Below, piece by piece: positions 19,609 to 27,160 of a stretch of 27,160 nt of DNA. Location: assembly GCA_003427395.1 (NCBI GenBank), contig BFEA01000613.1, positions 811,763-838,922 of the forward strand. The letters run 5' to 3'. The translations under genes and the position numbers were made by a program. The stretch's first letter is position 1; each line of letters starts with the position of its first letter. The notes below the pieces were generated by a model, which was not told the DNA's origin, searched no databases, and saw only the letters and a program-made list of their open reading frames with translations. Source of the stretch: Chara braunii (lineage: Eukaryota; Streptophyta; Charophyceae; Charales; Characeae).

Positions 19609-19786
19609 CCTATATTCGATCAGAGCGATTTTTTTTTTCTCAACCTTTGTATCTCGATGAATTTTTTTGATTTCAATGGTAATTAGTTTTTACTCAACCT
19701 ATATTCGATCTAAGCGATTTTTTTTTTCCCGATCTCATTTGTATCTCGATGGATTTTTTTTATTTCAACGGTAATTCGCTTTTACT
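19609..19786 (+). repeat. 89-bp tandem duplication inside the insertion
   Basis: CCTATATTCGAT begins at 19609 and again at 19698. Both units continue with GCGATTTTTTTTT, GTATCTCGATG and GGTAATT. They differ by scattered substitutions and small indels. Confidence 0.8.
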
Positions 19787-21069
19787 CAGTAATTAGTCTT
19801 GGTGCCTTTTTTCGGTTTTGTCGACATCTTTTAATCTGCGTTGGGGGTATGGAAACTTGAGGCTCAACGTGATCTTTGTTGGGTTGGCTCATAAGTATTG
19901 ATCGGGGTTATTTCCTTAGGTTTGGAGCTTCTCCCTGTGAGGTCTACACAAGGTGGGAGGTGTTGTCCTTTAGAGGGTGGGGGCGGTATTGTGGGATTGT
20001 CCTTTTTCTGGGCCGTGCTGATTTTTCGGGTGGGATCAGCATGGCGGTTGGGGAGAGGGGACAAGGGGTGCTGAATATAGCAAGTTGAGAGGAGAGGGTT
20101 GTTTCACTAGGAGCGGGTGGGACAGGAGGAAATGGGGAATTTCAGCTCTGTGGGTGCATACTTTAGGAGGAATTGTATGTTGTTGAGGGAGCGGGAATGA
20201 CAGTTTTGGGGGCTGTTCTGAACTGGGGCCGATGTGGTGAGGGGGCACCTTCCGGCAGAGGCGGTGTAAGGACAGAGGGATGTTTTTGAAGGAGGAGTAA
20301 TCATCGTTTCTTATTGAGAGTCCTTTATGAATAGTTGAGCCTCGAATGGACACTGGAGCCACCACAGGACGAGAAGGTATTTTCCCCTCCCTTCCTCTCG
20401 TTTCATGGAGGCAGAAGGGGTTTCTCTATCTTGGTCTGAGTCAAAATTCATTAAAGGGGTGCAAGGGGGGTTAGAACTGTAGGATGGAATCTAGTCAAGA
20501 GACCTTTAATAGAGGAATGGTTGTTAGGCAAGCAGGTCAGAAGAACGAGACAGGGACGACATAGGTCGGTGCTGGAGCTTAGGCTCTGTGACCTGGGGGG
20601 AGGCTTGTGGAGTTATGTCGAGGGTGGAAGGCATAACCAGATCGTTCGACGAAGCGGGCGCCGGGGTATTAACCCTGTAAGGGGCTTGCCGTTAAGGGTA
20701 GTGTCGAGGGAGGAAGACACTTCCTGTCCGTTAGAACTAGGTTGGTCAGTACAAGGGAAGGTTGCGGTGCCCTGTTACCCTAGCATGAAGGGGGTATGAT
20801 ATCAAGTGAGTTCTGGTACGAGGCCTGAAAGCTTGGACAGACATTTCGTCTGTTGAGGGGGGGATTCTGAATTGTAGGTTGTTTTCAGTTTTGACTCCCC
20901 GTTCATATAGTTTTCCATGCCTTCTTAACATTTCTTTTGTTCTTAGTTTTCGGGTAAAAAAAGTTTCAGGACTCTGGGGACTTCTAGCATCCTCTCTTAT
21001 GTGGCTTCAATGATGTTGCACTCTGTGATCTGCGGCTGTTCGATGCCAGAACGACGCTGGCCGGTGCTG

Positions 21070-21240
21070 GGGTGTTGCCTTGTAACCTGCTGATGCAGGG
21101 GCGTGAGGCCTGGTAGAGAGATCTGGGGATGCTTTGGGGTGGGCTGCCATGGGACAATCAATGATTGTTGTTGGGACGGGGTGAGTTGCGTTGCCCTGTA
21201 ACTCAACAAGATGTGGAAGTGTGAGACCTGGAAAAGCTCG
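21070..21240 (+). repeat. Degenerate tandem repeat, about 117-bp period, inside the insertion
   Basis: TTGCC(T/C)TGTAAC near 21074 and 21191, each followed by a GTGAG(G/A)CCTGG word, suggests an old two-copy duplication. The alignment is only by eye. Confidence 0.45.
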
Positions 21241-21758
21241 GCAGGGAGTAAGACAGTGTTGGAGAGCTTTGGAAGGGTTTGCTAGTGATTTCCAGGGTTT
21301 GGAGCATCCTTGATCTATTCTCATGCTTCTCAAATTAAAGCAAGTGTTTTCAGATGATTGGCATATGTCCTATTTTTTTTTCTCAACGAGGTGAGTGGGT
21401 GAAGTAGATGGTCGGATACCAAGTGTCCTACTAGTGAGGGGGCTAACTCGTAGGACGAAAATCGGGTACAGCAACAGCGGAGATGGTGACTCTGATGCAA
21501 TAAGACTTGTCGGAGTGTGGTGAAGAGGACTGATGGGGGGGGTTGAGTCTTTTTCTGATTCTTGCTCAAACTTGACGACTGATGTAGTAATTGCCAAGTA
21601 GCTCTAATTCTTTTTAGCCAAAGTCGGGTGGCCCCGGTACCTCAAATGCTCAAATTTCTATGTAAATTTCCATATGGGACGCTGGGCCCGGTTCCCAGCA
21701 CGTGCTGCTCCCCACGAATAGATTGGAGCTTTGTTCCCCCCCCCAAAAAAAAAAAAAG

Positions 21759-21773
21759 AATCGTCAACCAACA
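21759..21773. repeat. Right target-site duplication (15 bp)
   Basis: Identical to 18598-18612 and directly after the A-tail of the insertion. Confidence 0.92.
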
Positions 21774-22210
21774 TAAAACTCTTTGGAAGTAGGTTTGTCT
21801 TTAGCTTCCGGTTTGTGGATGATCTCATACGTGACTACGTCGTCTTGATAGACTTCCACCATAGACCGAGTTACATTCTCAAAAATTCCAAACTCATTCA
21901 CTAGCGCGCCTATATATTATGCCCTACGCAATAGTGCCTCAACCACTTTATTGTACTCTCCTTTCAGACGGTCGACCTTGAAGTCATACATATTTATGAC
22001 TTCAATTCACCTTTTGAGTGTGTTGGAGACTACGGGATGTGTCTTAATCCAGAGCCGCGACTCATCGTCAGATCTCGCATAAAATAATTTGCCTAGGAGG
22101 TAGTGCCTCCAATGGACCCACGCTCTATATGGGCTTAAAGCTCATGCTCATATGTGGACTTCACTAATTTTTGAGATGGTATCTTTTTGCTCATGTACTC
22201 GATCGACCTC
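21774..22210 (-). pseudogene. Ty3/gypsy RNase H, C-terminal half and linker, decayed
   Basis: On the minus strand across several frames: YMSKKIPSQKLVKSTYEHEL, then WVHWRHYLLGKLFY, then RSDDESRLWIKTHPVVSNTL, then YDFKVDRLKGEYNKVVEALL, then GALVNEFGIF and VTRSMVEVYQDDVV. This is the order of RNase H of Ty3/gypsy elements, which removes the RNA strand of the hybrid. It starts about where the inverted piece at 13400 ends in the protein. Homology is cut at about 22210 by GATT-type simple repeat. A 1-base length change occurs just before the insertion at 21773. Confidence 0.85.
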
Positions 22211-22212
22211 AT

Positions 22213-22330
22213 CGATTCTGTTAATTCAATAATTGATTGTCTAATTGATTGATTGATTGCTGGAGTGTTTGATTGATTGACTGATTGATTGATTGATTAA
22301 CAAGTAAAATTATTAATTAGTTAATTGTTA
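22213..22330. repeat. GATT/TTAA simple-repeat tract at the retroelement break
   Basis: Runs of GATTGATTGATT and AATTAATTAG directly adjoin the end of the RNase H homology. A similar tract occurs at 25926-26075. Confidence 0.85.
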
Positions 22331-22880
22331 TGTAGCACACTTAACATATTCAAAGCTTTTTAGAATGTTCGAACTTGCTCGGTTGTTCGGTCGAATGCCT
22401 CCCGAACGTTTATATATTTATTTTTTGTTTTTGATTTAGCTCGAGTTTGATTACGAATTTGAGCATACGTCTCAAACAAACGTCGTTTGTATTATAATTT
22501 TACATAACGTATATGTTTTTTTAATTTTTCTGAGCGGTTTTTTGTTTTTTTATTTAATTAATATTTTAATGTTTGTGTTCATAAGATTTTGGCGCTCGTT
22601 TGCGTTCACTGGCGAACGTTCAGGTTTGGTCATCGAACTCGAACACGATGCTACACAGTTTCATTGATTCATTTCTTCACATTGCTAGTACGGAACCGAA
22701 TGTCAGACCGATCCGTACCCGGACCATCTGTCGGTCGGCTCATGATCCAGACATTCGCATTTCCTGACTAGTTCATATTGTCCGCACTTCGTGCGAATTA
22801 ATTAGATGGTGCCAAGATTAATCCGGATTCGAAAAAAGTGAAAAATAAAAGTTAACGGTTCATGTCTAGGGCGATATGCC
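22331..22880. other. AT-rich stretch with possible degenerate inverted ends
   Basis: GTTCGAACTTGCTCGG near 22368 and, inverted, CATCGAACTCGAACAC near 22630-22645 are loosely complementary. They enclose about 280 bp rich in A/T and TCGAAC-type words. This could be a decayed MITE-like element; target duplications are not visible. No gene is seen. Confidence 0.25.
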
Positions 22881-22975
22881 AACCGCCCGGGTCCCGACGC
22901 CACGCCCTGTTTGACGGTCGGCCGACAGGCCGGTCAGGACCCCGATCGCAATTTGCGCCGACCTAAAAAAAAAAA
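22881..22975 (+). repeat. GC-rich block ending in an A-tract (copy 1)
   Basis: CCGGGTCCCGACGCC to GGTCAGGACCCCG followed by GCGCCGACCT and 13 A. Part of it (ACGCCCTGTTTGACGGTCGG) aligns in the same orientation with about 24555-24572 (GCCCGGGTTTGACGCTCGG). Origin unknown. Confidence 0.5.
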
Positions 22976-23107
22976 AATTGTTTCTCGGGGCCAGGGTGGT
23001 CGTGGCGGCCTTGCGGAACCCTCGGCCAAAAAATCAAATGTGGGTGGTTTTTACCATTCACAAGGAAGCAAGGAAAATCTTGCGATTTCAAACTGTTTGC
23101 CCACATC

Positions 23108-23146
23108 ATTTCGCATGGGGGCAGATCATGAATGCCCCTGCGAAAT
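23108..23146. other. Strong 14-bp hairpin with a 2-nt bulge
   Basis: ATTTCGCA-(TG)-GGGGCA pairs with TGCCCCTGCGAAAT across a 9-nt loop. It lies in a non-repetitive stretch (22980-23260) that has no recognised gene. Confidence 0.7.
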
Positions 23147-23322
23147 CGCGTGGACGAAGTGTCATTTCCTATGTTGTTCGGCAAACCCCGTTGTGCCCTT
23201 TGGCCGTGCCCTTCGACGGACCGCCATCGCCTTCCCACAGCCTGGAAGCCTAGTCGTCATTTTTATTTATTTAGTTAGTTATTATTATTACTTTTTTTAT
23301 TCTTCTTCTTGGTCGTCGTTGT

Positions 23323-23480
23323 CGTCTGTGTGTATGTATGTGTGTATGTGTGTGTGTGTAAGAGAGAGTGAGAAAGAGCGAGAGAAAGAGAGGGAGAGAG
23401 TGGGAGAGGGAAAGAGAGGGAAAGAGAGAGGGAGAAAGAGAGAGAGAAAACGAGAGAGAGAGAGAGAGAGGAACGTTAGA
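23323..23480. repeat. GT then GA microsatellite
   Basis: (GT)n with GTAT interruptions grades into (GA)n. Long open frames crossing this region are low-complexity artefacts. Confidence 0.9.
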
Positions 23481-23559
23481 GAGGGAGAGAGAGGCCGTCG
23501 TACCTCGTTACTCGTTCGGGCGACTTCCACGTGGCCACCGGCACCCTCTCTCCCTCCTT

Positions 23560-23800
23560 CGTCGTCATACCTTCTTCGTTTATTTCTTCTTCATTCCGTT
23601 TTCTTCTACTTCTTCTCATGCTTTATTCTTCGCCATATTTTCTTCCTCTTCTTCTTTTTCTTCTTCTTCTTCTTATTATCTTCGTCATTTCTTCTTCTTC
23701 TTCTTCTTTCTCGTCATATCTTTTTATTTTTCTTCTTCCTCGTCATATCTTCTTCTTCTTCTTCTTCGACATATCTTTTTATTTTCTTCTTCTCGAGAAC
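23560..23800. repeat. TTC microsatellite with recurrent GTCATAT interruptions
   Basis: TTC triplets run for about 240 bases, interrupted several times by CGTCATATCTT or GACATATCTT spaced about 25-45 bases apart. It forms the left part of the duplicated unit that follows. Confidence 0.85.
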
Positions 23801-23957
23801 TCCAGACTCCAAAGGTTGCCGTGCTCGAAAAAAAAAAAAAAAAAAGATAACGAGTCGCTACTGACGCGCGCGGCTATTCCCCACACCCTAGGTCTGCAAG
23901 CGGCAAATCCCGACACACAAGGTCTGCGCGTGGCAAGTGGTAACTGCCCAGCCGCAA

Positions 23958-24029
<72 letters not shown>

Positions 24030-24418
24030 ACACACACACACAAACGACCTCCTTCCTTGACAGTAGCCCCCTGCCCCACAATCACCTTCGCCACATCCCT
24101 CCACCCTCCTTTCCTCTCCTGCCCCCCCCGTCAGCCCCCGAAATCCCGACATCCCCAAAATGTCTTGTCTTCTTCTTCCTCGTCATATATTCTTCTCTTT
24201 CTTCTTCTTCTTCTTCTTCTTCTTTGACATATCTTTTTATTTTCTTCTTCTTGAGAACTCCCCACTCCCAAGGTTGCCGCACTCGACAAAAAAAAAAGAA
24301 AAAGATAACGAGTCGCTACTGACGCGCATGGCTATTCCCCACACCCTAGGTCTGCAAGCGGCAAATCCCGACACACAAGGTCTGCGCGTGGCAAGTGGTT
24401 TTTTCCCAGCCGCAAACA

Positions 24419-24471
<53 letters not shown>

Positions 24472-24512
24472 GACCTCCTTCCTTGACAGTAGGCCCCTGC
24501 CCCACGATCGCC
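23722..24512 (+). repeat. Two-copy tandem duplication with a 458-bp offset
   Basis: Each unit runs TTC tract, GAACTCC, A-tract, GATAACGAGTCGCTACTGAC, CCACACCCTAGGTCTGCAAG, CACACAAGGTCTGCGCGTGG, (CA)n, GACCTCCTTCCTTGACAGTA and GCCCCACRATC. The anchor GATAACGAGTCG lies at 23846 and 24304. Bodies are nearly identical, while A-tract, CA and TTC lengths differ. The (CA)n tracts are at about 23959-24042 and 24415-24469. Within each unit, GGTCTGC(A/G) and CGACACACAAGG words recur. It is recent and not recognised as a named element. Confidence 0.88.
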
Positions 24513-24527
24513 TTATTTTTTCTACAT

Positions 24528-24605
24528 GACCGGCCCGGTCGTCACGCCTGCCCGGGTTTGACGCTCGGACGATTGACCTGTCCGGATCGGGCGGTCGTCG
24601 GAATC
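24528..24605 (+). repeat. GC-rich block related to 22881-22975 (copy 2)
   Basis: GACCGGCCCGGTCGTCACGCC to GGATCGGGCGGTCGTCGG. It shares TTTGACG.TCGG and its flanks with the block at 22881 in the same orientation. Together they bracket the microsatellite-rich 23-24.5 kb region. No A-tract follows this copy. Confidence 0.45.
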
Positions 24606-24675
24606 TTCCTAGGTTCATGTACCATTGTTCAATACATTTTCATTGTGTAACATCTAAGGTTCAGAGTCACAGGAA

Positions 24676-24970
24676 GCATGGGATCTGTATGGGAACCTGT
24701 ACGGGAACCTGTACGTCTTGTACGCCCCCATACAAAAAAGCAAAAAAAAAAAAAAAGTCATGGAAATAATCCAAAAAACAGAAATGAGATGCAACAACAC
24801 AAAGCAAGCAACATTTGGTTGATCATCATCTTCAGATTTTTATAAGAATTTGAGGAAAAAAAAAAATATCGGATTTAAAAAAAAAAAAAAAAAAAAGTCG
24901 TACGAGGCCTCGAACGTACGAGTACAACAATACGAATCCGTACTCATTTGAGGGTGCGTACAAGTGGCAA
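24676..24970. repeat. GTACG-word repeats flanking A-tracts
   Basis: Two copies of GGGAACCTGTAC and four TGTA(C/T)G-type words at 24689-24722 lead into an A-rich run (24735-24756). A second A-run (24879-24896) leads into TCGTACGAGGCCTCGAACG and further GTAC words up to 24961. The second block holds the perfect palindrome CGAGGCCTCG near 24903. Confidence 0.5.
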
Positions 24971-25221
24971 CTCGGTATATAACAAACATGAACAATCATT
25001 CATTGACATTTGACCGTTATCATGTTGGAACTGTCACTGCAAAACACAAACTGCAATAAGGGGGGGGCGGTGAACCAATAAAGAAATAGATAAGCAAGTT
25101 GAAAGGAAAAAAAAAAGAAAAAAAGAAACTCCAGAGTAAACTTTTTATAAAGATATTAAATTAGTAAGAAATACAGTTCAAGAGTTTAGCAGTTCACAAG
25201 TTAAAGTTTGAACAACCAGTT

Positions 25222-25224
<3 letters not shown>
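24971..25224. other. Unassigned AT-rich stretch
   Basis: No gene is recognised. A G-run near 25060 and A-rich runs near 25106-25127 are the only notable features. Confidence 0.5.
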
Positions 25225-25272
<48 letters not shown>

Positions 25273-25311
25273 TGTCCTATGTCTGTGTTCGTGTGTGTGT
25301 GTGTGTCTGGC
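25225..25311. repeat. CT microsatellite followed by a short GT run
   Basis: (CT)n to 25269, then (GT)n near 25291-25306. Confidence 0.95.
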
Positions 25312-25925
25312 GGCAAAGCCGAACGTTTGAATGCAAAAGCGGGCGGGTGAGAAAGCACGTCGAAGTATCTCGGACCGTCTTTGATCCTTATCGTTACCCT
25401 CGCTCAACCCTGCAACGTTTTGGAATCTACTAACAAAGGAGGAGGTCCGACCGCCTTGTATGGTCAATATCGAGTCTAGAAAAAGACCAAGTGTTTTTGT
25501 GGGTGCTGTGTAACCAAATAAAAGTTTCGAGGTGTCTCCTTTCTGTTCAATTTTAGCGTTTCGGGTCCCTCTGCACAGACCTCCTTCGGTGTCTAGAGAC
25601 AAGACCGCGGATAGATGGGATTCCCGGCCAGATAATCGGACGACATGCATGTTTATTCATAAAGAGAAAAAAAAAAGGTGTGCGCGAAGTTCGTTGGGGT
25701 AAGGAAAGCCAACGAAAACGGAAGATGGGATTAAAACAGGGGAACAGAGGGTAGTGAGAGTCATCAGGGGACCAATGGGAAGTATAACGGTATTTTTCAT
25801 ACCCCACCTGCTTGAAATCCTTTCTCCGTTTCTCTTTGCGCTCCATGAATTCGTCAATCCCCACCTGATTTTGTTGTTTTTTTATTTTTATTTTTTTATC
25901 CATATGTTTTAGTCTCAAATTTTTG
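25312..25925. other. Unassigned stretch with overlapping minus-strand open frames
   Basis: Open frames on the minus strand (25650-25201 and 25936-25553) are about 130-150 codons. The first includes microsatellite-derived Arg-Glu and His-Thr repeats, and neither has a domain I recognise. Coding potential is undecided; no start context or splice pattern supports a gene. Confidence 0.25.
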
Positions 25926-26100
25926 GAATCAGTCAATCATCAATCGATCAATCAAACGATCAAACATTCAATTAGCAAATGAAATGATCAATTTAATTGA
26001 TTCAATTGATTAATTTAACCAGTTTTTATTTGATTGTTTAATTTAATTGATAAGATGATTAAATGATTGATTTAAAAATATTTAAAATGAATAAATAAAT
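25926..26100. repeat. ATTGA/TCAAT simple-repeat tract
   Basis: Degenerate repeats of AATTGATT and its complement ATCAATC. The left half (to about 25975) is mainly TCAAT and the right half mainly ATTGA, so the tract is roughly palindromic as a whole. Confidence 0.8.
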
Positions 26101-26810
26101 ATGAAGCTGAACGTGGTCTGTGAGGAATGGGAATGAGGGGAAGAAAGATAACGGTTTAAAAAGTGGAGCGAACGAGATCGGAAAGCGGAGTTATGAAGGC
26201 AATGAAAGGGGGCAGAGGGTGGGAAAAAATGAATGTAGTGGAGGCGAGCAGAGGGGAGCGGGCCCCTATCACCACCTTGTCCACCCTTTTTTTATTTTTT
26301 TCGCCCCCAAGCAACAAATGCAACGTGTATGACAACATTTGCAGCTCCTGCAATGCGGCAGTTCTATTTGCTGCATCAGGTGTGACAGACCACCAACCCT
26401 AACTTTCCCGTACCTAATTTTCTGTTTTTTTTGTATCTTAATAAGCCCGAAATGTTTTCGTTTTGGTTTTTGCGCCGAGTGAGACCCTCTCTTATTTTTA
26501 AATGCTACATGTTGTGCATTGAGGTACTCATATCCGATGAAAACGGTTGTTGTGGATCCCGTACAACCGAGACATTAAAGATCTAATAAAAATGTATCAC
26601 CCAATGTGCGTCCATCATGCCACTAATAATTGACCATTTCTTAAATACATTACAGATCGCGCAAAGTAAAAGCAAGGAATTGAGGAGAAGTTGAATCGTC
26701 CAACCGTCAATATTCAAGATCACAATTCATAAGCACGATATAATGTTTTTTTAGAAAAGAGGAAATATGAAGACATATATAAAGAAAAGAGAAATTAGGA
26801 TTACATTCAA
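26101..26810. other. Unassigned stretch
   Basis: Purine-rich at 26100-26260, then AT-rich. Short overlapping open frames on both strands at 26120-26402 lack any recognisable domain. No RNA gene seen. Confidence 0.4.
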
Positions 26811-26822
26811 TAGCTAGGTTGT

Positions 26823-26924
26823 TGGATCGGACGTCCGGGATGTCCGACCGGACGTTTGGTCCGATGTCCGACCGGACAGGGGTTGTCCGACCTAGCGCAA
26901 AAAAAAAAAAAAAAAAAAAAAAAA
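26823..26924 (+). repeat. GTCCGA-word cluster ending in a 25-A tract
   Basis: GTCCG(A/G) words occur about six times in 70 bases, twice as GTCCGACCGGAC (stem GTCCG / CGGAC). They end GTCCGACCTAGCGC followed by about 25 A. The layout matches 22881-22975, which ends GCGCCGACCT plus A. A further CGGACG-rich piece follows A-runs at 27086-27135. Confidence 0.55.
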
Positions 26925-27160
26925 GTTCTCAGAAAAATCTGAAAACAATATATGTTATGTAACATAACAATACAAGCAACTTTTGCATTGGACTCATGTT
27001 CAAATTCGGAGTCAATCATGAGTTAAAAATCGAAAACCGAAAAAAAAATACTTCTTTTTTTACAAAAAAAAAAAACTTTTTTTCCCGGACGACGGGGGTA
27101 CCGGACGTACGGGGGAGACGACCAGGCCCCGGACCATTGGTAACCTAGTTCAATAGTCAA

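Larger units (their letters stand above)
18613..21758 (+). mobile_element. 3.1-kb poly(A)-tailed retro-insertion (LINE-like or retrocopy)
   Basis: The insert is bounded by a 15-bp duplication and ends in a C-run plus about 13 A. It starts GC-rich (GGAAGCGGCGGAGCG), passes an excellent splice-donor-like GGAG|GTAAGT near 18855, a T-rich middle (19200-19850) and a G-rich part (19900-21350). I find no reverse transcriptase, endonuclease or zinc-knuckle motif in any frame, so it is a non-autonomous element, a LINE lacking recognisable ORFs, or a retrotransposed transcript. On both sides the disrupted sequence is the same retroelement coding region: RNase H end at 21774 and linker at 18612 on the minus strand. 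This independently confirms the boundaries and makes the insert younger than the host element. Confidence 0.87.

Noticed and set aside
9595-22210. Paired LTRs for the Ty3/gypsy element
   Set aside because: I looked for a repeated TG...CA-bounded sequence on either side of the coding pieces and for a primer-binding site, and found none; the LTRs are lost, too diverged or outside the window.
22911-24322. Long plus-strand open frames of 263-317 codons
   Set aside because: They read through GA, TTC and CA microsatellites; the apparent length comes from the absence of stop codons in those repeats and there is no domain.
25201-25650. 149-codon minus-strand open frame as a gene
   Set aside because: Its C-terminal part is a CT/GT microsatellite, no domain is recognisable, and no supporting splice or start context is seen.

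Overview
This window is non-coding, repeat-rich eukaryotic nuclear DNA. I see no intact protein-coding gene and no host gene I can name. Eukaryotic origin is shown by 3' fragments of spliceosomal U6 snRNA, a tRNA-derived SINE-like element, poly(A)-tailed insertions with target-site duplications, long CT/CA/TTC microsatellites and a decayed Ty3/gypsy polyprotein. The style of that polyprotein reminds me from memory of elements from streptophyte algae (Chara-like charophytes). Plant lineage is likely; the genus is only a guess.

Layout. 1-600: unassigned, with one exon/intron-like donor. 600-1300: eight copies of a 23-nt motif, each the tip of a hairpin whose stem sequence differs between copies but stays complementary. 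1580-2420: a second, unrelated array of about seven units of roughly 122 bp, each a long hairpin with 19-23-nt arms and clear compensatory changes. 2519-2629: a 55-bp exact repeat around a single N, probably an assembly scar. 3100-5350: GC- and CpG-rich DNA without a gene. 5384-8650: pyrimidine-rich DNA bounded by a diverged inverted repeat and holding several bulged hairpins. 9099-9413: U6 3' fragments tandemly duplicated with a 131-bp period. 9595-13384 (+), 13385-13800 (-) and 17455-22210 (-): one dismembered Ty3/gypsy element. 14443-14750: CT microsatellite with a 194-base gap. 16146-16328: SINE-like element. 18613-21758: a 3.1-kb poly(A)-tailed insertion with a 15-bp target-site duplication, lying inside the pol pseudogene. 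22200-27160: simple repeats, a 458-bp tandem duplication and GC-rich short-word blocks next to A-tracts.

The retroelement pieces read as one history. gag-protease-RT runs on the plus strand up to just past YLDD. The next stretch (rest of RT to early RNase H) follows immediately but inverted. The remainder (late RNase H to integrase) is inverted further right and split by the 3.1-kb insertion. The pieces tile one polyprotein without visible overlap, which suggests one ancestral copy broken by inversions rather than several copies. Its lesions are largely C-to-T/G-to-A.

The most interesting signal is the pair of hairpin arrays at 600-2420. Several base pairs change on both sides together, the mark of selection on folded RNA (or on cruciform DNA). 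I do not recognise either family.
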